64,000 nt of DNA from Symsagittifera roscoffensis (taxonomy: Eukaryota; Xenacoelomorpha; Acoela; Convolutidae). The DNA is taken from NCBI RefSeq assembly GCF_963678635.1, contig NC_087068.1:7559027-7623026 (forward strand). The letters are read 5' to 3'. Position 1 is the stretch's first letter. Each line of letters starts with the position of its first letter. A program made the position numbers and the translations under genes. Positions 49,757 to 59,600 of the stretch are shown here, in pieces. The notes under the pieces were generated by a model. That model worked only from the letters and a program-made list of their open reading frames with translations, was not told the DNA's origin and searched no databases.

Positions 49757-50752
49757 TCTTTTTCGTTTTTCTTTCAAAATGGCCGTTTCGACGTTTCTCA
49801 GAAGTGTGACGTCATCTTTCGAAATTTTAAAAATTAAAAATTCCAGAATCTTCTGACCTTCACGATTCATCTAATCGTTTTTTTAACGTCGCTACTCTGT
49901 TGAAACCGTTAATCTTTTAGGTCAGCTGCTACGAATTTGAATCTGCATTTTTGTCCATTCTGGTCGAATGTCGCATGAGGTAGAAAAACAAGAGAGTGTC
50001 CCTGACTCTTGAGCCACTGGTTATAAGGCCTATTTCTCTTAGCCTCATATGTGACTTAAGTAGGCGAATGTAACATGTATGAGATTCATCACAAGTAGTG
50101 CGATGCATCGCTTCGTCTCTCTTTGTTAATTTTCTAAAGTTGAAGGTAACTCAGTTCCAAGAATCTGGATTTTTTTCGCAAACTTATGTGCCAGTCGGTC
50201 ATATTTGGAAGTTTGACCTTGAGAGAAGCAAAAAACACTTGATTTTGGAGTGAAATTTAATTTTTCAAAATTTCGAATGGAACCTGTCATGCACGATTTT
50301 CTCGCGAGAACTGAAAATCAGAAAAAGAGATCAGAACAATTTCAGAACAATTGAGTCGAAAACGCGGGAAAGTCGCAAGAAAAAGCAGTAGGAAATTGCT
50401 ATTCGCAATTTCCATCACTATAATAATCGAGAGTAGAGCTGTCCCATCTGTGACAGAGACGAGAGCATTCCCTCAAATTGGATTATAACGACTGGAGTAT
50501 TATTCGGAACTGGACTAGAGTGAACCTTCGGTGGAAAGGTGGACAGCTTGAGTGTCCTAATGGTTCACAAGAAAACTATTGTCTAGAGTATAAACTCGTT
50601 CTCATTGTTAAAACTATAAAACATTAGACTCATTTAGTTACGTTATTTAATTCTTGAGTTAGTTACCGACTGGATTATTTCCCACTTCTTGAGCGTGCTA
50701 CTATGTGAGTACAAATTTAAATTCCTAGAGTGTGTTTTATAATTGTTATGTT

Positions 50753-50761
50753 GAGGTAAGG
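50753..50761 (+). promoter_or_regulatory. Candidate splice donor in the leader
   Basis: GAG|GTAAGG with the intron beginning at 50756. A second candidate TAT|GTGAGT lies near 50704. Either could pair with the acceptor before gag or that before the second reading frame. Predicted from consensus only. Confidence 0.3.
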
Positions 50762-51600
50762 CGAGTTTTAGGTTGATCCATCTGAAATGGATCAAAGTTC
50801 CACTGTCTAATAAAAAGTAACTTAACGGATTGTTCCAACCCGGTTTTTAACGGCGTTCATGTATTTTGGGTATCTAGAGACCTAAGTATGGGGACGTTTC
50901 TAATTCTAGAGTGGGGGGATATTTTAGTAGTAGCCTTTAAGCTGTAACGGGTCGTAGTCTCATGTCACAAGCGAACCGAACTGGCTCCGACCGTTCTTGA
51001 GGTAGAAAAACACAAGAGATAGTGTCCCTGACCCTTGAGCAAGTGGTTATAGGGCCTATTTTTCTTAAGCCTCATGTGTGACTGCAGTAGACGAATGTTA
51101 CATAGTGTTTTTATGGCGCTCCTGGGTGTTTACGACATCAAGACTACGGAGTCGAACCCACTTGAGACAGCTTCGGGCTGAATGCCCATTCTAGAGTACC
51201 GGCGGTACGGTTCGACAGGAACGTGCAAACCTTCCGGTTGTACCGTGATAGCTTTTTAAGAAAACTCGAGAAAATTTCCTGGTACGCTCTCCGAACGAGG
51301 CTTAGCTAACCGAGTAAAGGGGGGGCAACTAGGGAGACAAAAACACGAGCAAAAAGACAAAAAGCAAAACAAAAACCAAAAAAGAATAGAAAAAGGAACA
51401 AAAACCATAAAACGAAAAAAGACAGTGACTTTGACACCAGATTAGTTGGATCAAACCTTTATATTAATTAAATAGTATACCCATACTGTTTTACAAGTTC
51501 GATCGTTTCGATCAACCTAGCAATTTAAACCAGTAAACTGAATAAAGTGCCCGAAGTGGGGCGTCGTCAAGGGTTTTCAGATAGCTTGGAACTTAGCTGG

Positions 51601-51788
51601 ACCAATAGGAGACTTGACTGGAAGAGGTGACCAGCCGAGTGGGAAAGTGGTTCAGGGACACTTGAGCTGAACCAATAGGAGACTTGACTGGAAGAGGTGA
51701 CCAGCCGAGTGGGAAAGTGGTTCAGGGACACTTGAGCTGAACCAATAGGAGACTGGACTGGAACAGGTGACCAGTCGAGTGGGAAAGC
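51601..51788 (+). repeat. 70-bp tandem repeat in the leader, 2.7 copies
   Basis: Copies start at 51601, 51671 and 51741. The first two are exact; the third has several changes and stops after 48 bases. Confidence 0.93.
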
Positions 51789-52349
51789 AGCCAAGAAGGA
51801 TTTGGCAATTCTCGAGTTCTCAAGTTGGGCAGAACGGGTATCGTTAGAATCCACATTACATTATAGGAGATAAGTGTAAAATTGGATAAGCGAAATCCCC
51901 CAGTTTTGAGGAACATTTTTACTTGAGCAGGCCTGGAAACAGGTCTACGGTTTTCTCTTGAGAGGTTTAGCACCCGGCGCTTAAAGTAATTTTTAGGCTT
52001 AAGAAGGGGGGCTAGAAAGGGGGGAGGTTAGAAGGGGGACTGGTTAAGTTAGAGGTTGGCGGTTGTAAATTGTAAAAAGGGGGAAATTAGAGTAACTAAT
52101 TAGTCGACATCGTTGACTTAGTTACATTAGAAATTAACACGCGTTGGTAATATTAGGTGGAGATCCAAAATTCAACTCGAGTTAAGACTGGTACGCTGGT
52201 TGGTTTGGTAGGGGGGACCGGATATAAACAGCTTTTGTGAAACCCCATAAGATCACTAGTGGGGGGAGGAAAACGCGTGGCAATTAGGTACCAGACATTT
52301 TTTTCGACGAAAGGTAGACATTGGTCACCTTTGAATTTCAGGTGGGCTC

Positions 52350-52398
52350 ATTTTTCTGTTTTTATTATTTTTCTTACTTAGATTTTTGTTGCATTTTA
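52350..52398 (+). promoter_or_regulatory. Candidate splice acceptors before gag
   Basis: A pyrimidine-rich stretch ends in TTTTTCTTACTTAG (52380) and again in GCATTTTAG (about 52397). Splicing from the leader donor to here would remove most of the leader. Consensus-based inference. Confidence 0.3.
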
Positions 52399-52606
52399 GT
52401 GAGGATTTGTGTTTGGTTTTATACGAACAGGTGATCACAAGATACCTGCGCACCTACATTGAAATAGAAACAACCAAAAAGAAGAGGGGGGTCAGCATTT
52501 GGCTTTTAAGAGAGGGTTTTTGGGAAAATTTTACTAGAGCTTGAGTGGTGGTACAAGGTACGGTGATTCAAGAAGACCCTACAACGAGGAAGACACTCCG
52601 TGACGA

Positions 52607-53348
52607 GTCTTGGGACAGTACCGAAGAAGTCTTGGGACAGAGCAGTCTTGGGACAGTGGTCTTGGGACAGGGTCTTGGGACAGTGGTCTTGGGACAGGGT
52701 CTTGGGACAGTGGTCTTGGGACAGGGTCTTGGGACAGTGGTCTTGGGACAGTGGTCTTGGGACAGTGGTCTTGGGACAGGGTCTTGGGACAGTGGTCTTG
52801 GGACGGGGTCTTGGGACAGTGGTCTTGGGACAAGGGTCTTGGGACAGGGTCTTGGGACAGGGTCTTGGGACAGTGGTCTTGGGACAGGGTCTTGGGACAG
52901 GGTCTTGGGACAGTGGTCTTGGGACAGGGTCTTGGGACAGTGGTCTTGGGACAGGGTCTTGGGACAGTGGTCTTGGGACAGTGGTCTTGGGACAAGGGTC
53001 ATGGGACACTAGTCTTGGAACACTAGCCTTGGGACACTGGTCTTGGGACACTGGTCTTGGGACAGTAGTCTTGGGACACTAGCCTTGGGACAGTAGTCTT
53101 GGGACACCAGCCTTGGGACACTGGTCTTGGGACACTACCCTTGGGACACTAGTCTTGGGACAGTAGTCTTGGGACACTAGCCTTGGGACACTAGTCTTGG
53201 GACACTAGCCTTGGGACACTGGTCTTGGGACACTACCCTTGGGACACTAGTCTTGGGACAGTAGTCTTGGGACAGTAGTCTTGGGACACTAGCCTTGGGA
53301 CACTAGTCTTGGGACAGTAGTCTTGGTACAAGGGTCTTAGGACACTAG
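52607..53348 (+). repeat. 13-14-bp minisatellite in the leader (over 50 copies)
   Basis: Built on GTCTTGGGACAG plus G, TG or related endings. The left part uses 'cagtg' and 'cagg' forms. The right part (from about 53000) uses 'cactag' and 'cagta' forms, so variants are grouped by position. It ends about 280 bp before the gag ATG. Long frames on both strands across it are products of the repeat. Confidence 0.95.
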
Positions 53349-53628
53349 CGGAGAATACTGTGATAGTGACGAATAGTCTTGGGACGGTATAAAAATTGAA
53401 GTAGAATCACAACAAGTGTGTCTTAAGACAGAATAAGACAAATCGAAATAGTTACGGTTAAGACCAAATTAAGGAAAGTTTTTCGGAGGTTTTAGAAAGA
53501 GAATTGGATAAGGTTTTTAACACGTTGTACAGAATTTGTTACCACAAAAAAAAATATTTTTTTTTACCCTTAGAATAGAATCGTGTATATAATAAAATTG
53601 TAAATAGGAGCAGTTGTAAATAGAAATA

Positions 53629-56600
53629 ATGAGGCGGAGTAGGGTACCGGTGCTCGAAAAAAGGTCAAGTGGATCAAACACGAAATATAATTCATCGCTG
53701 CGCGGAACGACATCAACGGGCCCAAAGATAACGAAGACGAACTTTTCAGTTAACATGGTCAGCACAAGGAGTACAGCGGAGAACAGGGCGAAAGAGGGCA
53801 CGGAAGGGGAGCGAGTAGAACCCACCATCGATATTGATCTAGAGACACCCGATCAAAGTGTGGATGAAACAAGGAAGATGGCGACAGAGTCAACTCCAAT
53901 GCCCAATGCAGAGGAACCGAACCAGAAACCCATAGAGTTCTCACCGATAGATGACGCGGAAGATGCAATAGGCAACACCGAAGAAACGGTGAAAGAAGAC
54001 TCTCAAGTAAAGAGGACATCTTTTACGGAAAAATTGGGAATAATGTTCGGAATAAAAACAAAAGAAAACGTGACTGAAGAACCAAAAGCAGAAAGAGCAC
54101 GAACATTTGGGACAGTGAGCACGAAGACCTCAGAAGCCAATCCAAGAGAGGAACAAGCTAAAGCAGAGGCTACGGCCGAAGAGAGACCGACAGCTGACCA
54201 TGAAGAGACTACCATTGAGCTGGGTGACTTGTTGGCGAAATTAAATCAGATTGACAAAAGACTTAAGCACAGTGAAGAAGACAGAGAGGTGATAAAAAAG
54301 GAGATAAGATACAACAAGCACGAGTATCTAGACAGTTATTTTAACCTAGCTAAGGCAACAGATGAGAGACTCAAGGAAATGTCAGATAAGGTAGAAGCCA
54401 CCAATGAAGAACGAGAAAAGAACATCAAAACAGACATGCAACAGTTGAAGAACCGATATGATGATGTCAACAGCCAATTAGGGAGCCTGGAAAGGAGAAT
54501 GGACACAATGAGCAAGAGTCAAGCCGAGAGTTCGTGTGCAATACAGGCGAAGTTGGATGCAATCTTGAGAGGTTCCACTCCACAAGAAAGACCGGCAGCG
54601 GATCGTACGCAAAGCACCAGAGTTGACTTTGTAGAACCACAAAGGAACAAACGGCAATCGACATCGTTGCCCTTAACCAGGGATGCGATAAGCATAGCAC
54701 CAACAGCTGCGAAAACAATAATGAAGAATGGAACGTCGAATACAACGACTGCTCCGGGAGATTCAACAGCTAACAGCAACACAGGACCGGATGCTATGAC
54801 ATGGGCCAGCACTTGGGAGATGATGAACAGGACTCTAGAGGCCTTCGCCACGAGGAACACTGACTCGAGCGACAGGAGAGAGGGAAAATCAAGAAAGACA
54901 TTCAAGAAGCCAAAAGAATTCAAGGACGACTCCGATAGATGCATTGACACTTGGGTGGAAGTGATGAGATTACATCTAGAACAAGACAACTTGAGTGACG
55001 AAAGACAAGCATGTACAGCCATACTGAGCAACTTGGAAGGAACGGCATTAAAATGCGTGGTCGCAAAGAAGGAGGAAGAACGCGACACCGCGGACAAGAT
55101 CTTCGAGATATTGCTGAATCGATTCGGGTCAGGCATGAAGGGTCACCAAGCGATGATGCGATTTGAAAAGAGAAGGCAGAGGGACGACGAGTCAATAGAT
55201 CGGTTCCTAGATGACCTCGAGAGCTTGAGAAGGAGGAGTGACCCAGAGGAGTCGACAAATAGACGGAACTTTAGCATTGCCTCGAAGTTCATCGATGGGG
55301 TGAAAAGTGATGACTTAAGGACAATGTTAGCAACATACTACACATTGTCGAAGGACAGCGCACCCACCCCAGAAGAAATGAGACAGAAATCAAGAGAATA
55401 CATGCTGATGAAACCTAAGAAGTACTCATATTCCGAAAACAGGAACACGCAAGGGGGAAGCCAACCCCAGAGGTCATCATGGTACAAACCTAGAGATGAT
55501 ATGGACAAGCGCAGATCATGCGCGAACTGCGGGTCAGCGGATCATCATGTGGCTGACTGCACAACGTACAAACAAGGCATGAAGAGCCTAGGTTATGCAC
55601 CGGATGAAGAGGATATGAGCCAGATGGAGGAACACGAGTACTATAATGGCTTAATCATCAAGATAGGCGCCAGATGCTTCTTCTGTAACCAGGAGGGGCA
55701 CTTCAGAATGGATTGTCCCTTGTTCTGGGAAGCGGTCAAGGACCAGAATCACCCCAAACATAAGTTGGCATTAGCGGCGGTGCAGAATCAGCGGAACAGG
55801 CAAAACGAGTTTGAATCTAGGAACTTGGGGGCACCAAACACCGAATTGCCGACGAAGACAGTGAAAGCTGTTACACATGTTAGCGGTGCGTTAGAGTCCG
55901 CGGCCGGAAGCTCTCTAGAGATAAATTATGAGAAAGCGGCGACGGAAGCAATTGCCAAAGTGAAACAAGATCTGGCTGCGAAAGAAATAGAGCAACGACT
56001 AAAGTTGGAGATCGAAAGACAGAATTTTAACGAAGCATTAACCGGATCGAACTCAATACCAGAGGCTAGAACGGGCTCAATGAAGACCGGGAATTGTAAC
56101 ACCGTGAAAATGGTGACAGGTAAACCTTTTGGAATATCGAAAATCGGAGCAAGAATAATGTCGATAATCACAGTGGGCGGACACGAGGTAACCAGAAACT
56201 TGAGCGAGCCGAGCGACCAGACGATAATGCACATTGACGTGTATGCAGACTACTTGAGTGGAATAAGTCCACAAACGACTTCTAGAGCGCTCAGGGCACT
56301 ACTCACGAGAGGGGGCAGCAAATCGGTACGTGTTGATAATAGGTACACTGAAGCTTATGGTCCACACGAGGTCATGCTAAATATAGATGGAATCAACATC
56401 TATACCAAGACGATGATAACATGCGACGAAGACCTAATTGGACAAATCTATGTAGGGAAAGAAGAATTGAAAGTAAGATCGATTGGACACTGTGCTATGC
56501 TCGAAGAAGATGCAATGCACATCGGGACGGAAGCAGACGTGACAGGGCACGTGCTAGACATAAATGGCAAAAAGACTCAGTTACGTGGATTACTCGACAC

Positions 56601-59600
56601 GGGAGCAGTCTTGAGCGTCATACCAATCGAAACATGGGAAAAGATGGGCTTTGACAAAGGTGACTTGATAGACTCGAGAATACGGCTGTCAGCTGCAAAC
56701 AAAGGGGCCCTTCGGGTGTTGGGCAGGACGCCGATAATAGCCCTCAATTTGGGGGAACGTAACCTGTGGATGAGCTTCATCGTGGTAGAAAACCTAGATG
56801 AATCTGACCAATTCGTTTTGGGCAGAGACTTCATCAGGAATTTCGACGTAACGATTGATCTAAATAATGCAATGTTCAGGATACGGAACCCGGATAGGAG
56901 GTACGCAATCAAACCGGTAAATTTAATAATGGCGAATGAAAACAAAGCACCGGTATTCTTGAGTAGGAGAGTGAGGTTAAAAGCTAATGAAGCGGCAATC
57001 GTAAGCTTGAGGATGAAAAATTATAATGAACTAAGTGACAACAAGCAAGTGTGTATAGTTCCGAATCCCAATAGTCAAAGCGCTGCTGTTTTAGGAAGAT
57101 CATTTTCGATAACGAAGAGCGGCCTCTGCGTCAGTGTCTTGTTGAATACCCTTGATATACCGATCACGATACAGAGAGGGAGGAAGCTGGGATATGCTTT
57201 ACCAGTTAAAACTCGATACGAAACAATTGAAAACTCAAAACAAAATGAAGTTGTTGATTGTCCTAATCACAGGGACAAAATTTGTATCTTGAGACGATTG
57301 CAGAGAATAAAAGATTCTTCAAGTCTTATCAAATCACTTAAGTCAGAAACGGACGATGGGCTTTCGAGCTGTTCGAACTTTCCAGAGCGACCCACGCTAG
57401 ATGAAATGCAAACTGATAAACCGGTTCTGCCGGAGATTGAACATTTAAGGGGCAAACTGAAAGATGAACAGCTCGAAGCTATCAAGGACGTACTAGAGCG
57501 GAACGAGGAGGTTTTTTCAAGGCATAAGGCGGATATCGGGTGTTGTAATTTTGTTGAACATGAAATAGAACTTGAGGAAAACGCGGTGCCACACAGGGAG
57601 GGGGCGAGGCGCATGACCCCACACAAATCGGACGCGTGTAGAAAAGAAATCGAAACGTTACTAGAGTATGACATGATAGAACCATCCAAGTCACCGTGGG
57701 CGTGTGGAGTAGTGATGGCCAAAAAGAAAGGCGACCAGTTAAGGTTTTGTTGTGACTTTCGATACCTGAACTCCGTCACGGTGAAGGATGCCTATCCCAT
57801 ACCTAGAATTGATGAGAGCCTCTCGAAGTTAGGTGATGCGAAATTTTTTACGACTCTTGATTTAGGCTCGGCCTTTTGGCAGGTACCATTAAGGAAGCAA
57901 GACAGGGACAAGACAGGGTTCGCCTGCGAGTTGGGTCTGTTTCAATGGAAACGGATGCCGTTTGGACTCTGCAATGCAACAGCCACGTTTCAGCGGCTGA
58001 TGGCACACGCGTTGATAGGCGTGACGAAGAAGTACGGCAACCTGGTAATGTGCTACGTGGACGACGTGGTAATAGCAACTCCAACACTAGAAGACCACAT
58101 CGAGAGGCTTGACGAGGTGTTCGCGTGCATGAAAAGATCGGGGCTGAAGTGTAAACCATCAAAGTGCGAGATACTCAAGGACTCGATTAAATACTTGGGC
58201 AGGATGGTAGATAAACACGGTATCAGACCTGATCCAGACGCCGTGGAAGCAGTCCTAACCTGGAAATCACCGAAGACGGAGCACCAGCTGATGAGCTTCC
58301 TGGGTTTCGCCAACTATTATAGAGAATTCATCAAGGGCTATGCGGACAAGGTATACCCGATGCAACAATTAATGAGACATAAGGGCAAGAAGTTCACGTG
58401 GAACAACGCGGCAGAAGAGTCATTCCAGAGAATAAAGAAAGAGCTGTGTGAGGCACCAGTACTGGGTATGCCGACTGAGAAGGGGATGTACGTGCTAGAC
58501 ACGGATGCGTCAGTAGTCGCTATTTCTGGGATTCTCCATCAAGAACAAGAATGGAATGGGAAGACAGTCTTGAGACCAATAGCATACGGGAGCAAGGTCC
58601 TAAGTGACACAGAAATGAAGTACGGAGCACCGAAAGCAGAGATGTTCGCGGTGGTCACCTTTGTCGAAAAATACAGAGCATACTTAGGCAGTGAGCCCTT
58701 CAAGCTGCGAGTCGACAACCGAGCACTAAGCTGGCTGAAAACGTACTCAATGGATAAGAGCTATATTGGGAGGTGGATAGTTCGCTTGGATGGATACAAC
58801 ATGATAATTGAGCACAGAACACGAGATAAACATCAAAATGCTGACAGCTTGAGTAAGAAGACGGAGTTCTACGAGAGGCAAGAACAAAGAGAGGCGGACA
58901 GACCTGAGATCAAAGACGGCTTCTCCTTTATGGACAAAGAAACGTACGACAGTCTTCCACTCACGAGATGGCTGGACAAATCAGGCAAACCGATTGAAGA
59001 TCATCCCGAATTGCCGAAAGAGCCTCTTGAAAAGACCATCTTGAAGAAAAGCAGAGGGATTCCGATAGGAATAATGCTCAAGTCCAAGATCGTGAGGGAA
59101 ACACTCAAGGCAAAAGGTTATGATCTCATCCAGGTAGAGGAGGGAACGGTCCGAATAGATGAAGACTTAATGAGGTTGCTTGAGAAACTATCAGATGACA
59201 AGCCCGTGATCCAAGGGAAAGGTCAGGAGGCACCGGAACTAACCATACTTCGGAGAGAAGAAACAGTGAACAATACTGACGTCTCAAAAGGAAGCATCAC
59301 TGATAGCAAGGAAGTTGTGCGATCACTAGTTGAAAAAATCCCCGAAAAAATTCTGGAGCAGACAAAAGTCAGGGATAAGAAAGGAACATTCAGAGAAGAA
59401 GTTGAACACCTGGGACTAGATCAAGAGTCCGGGGAGTGGTCCAGATTCATGGAAGAAGACGAAACCGGAGAAGGGAAATTGTTCGGGGAGCGTGAAGAAT
59501 GGGATGAAGACTCGGATGAGAGCAGCGAAGACCAAGACAGTCTATGCATGATACTGGCGGAAGAGAAGATAAGACAGCACGACAGGGAATTACAGACGGA

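Larger units (their letters stand above)
46882..50186 (+). repeat. Large satellite, unit 7 (right edge, interrupted)
   Basis: A diverged copy with a deletion near 47560 and a ~920-bp inverted segment (48835-49756). It stops in mid-unit at 'cgcaaactta', where the retroelement begins. In other copies that point is followed by 'atagtgcactgc', the coronin fragment and gag. The missing part is expected on the far side of the retroelement. Confidence 0.88.
50187..53628 (+). other. 5-prime LTR and long leader of the retroelement
   Basis: No convincing protein frame. 50999-51480 resembles two parts of the satellite: 50999-51100 matches the plus-strand segment 'gaggtagaaaaacacaag..', and 51088-51480 matches the antisense leader. 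A primer-binding site was not identified with confidence. The A-rich tract 51335-51420 and G-rich lines around 52000-52080 are notable. The leader holds possible donor and acceptor splice sites, a 70-bp repeat and a minisatellite, listed separately. Confidence 0.65.

Noticed and set aside
52506-53082. Long open frames on both strands across the leader minisatellite (Ser-Gln-Asp-His-Cys-Pro or Gly-Leu-Gly-Thr repeats)
   Set aside because: The frames exist in all directions only because the repeat lacks stops; they have no codon bias or independent start signals.
54519-55136. Antisense open frames over gag-pol, some above 200 codons
   Set aside because: Shadows of the long coding frame. Serine- and leucine-rich composition is expected from reverse-reading acidic and charged codons.
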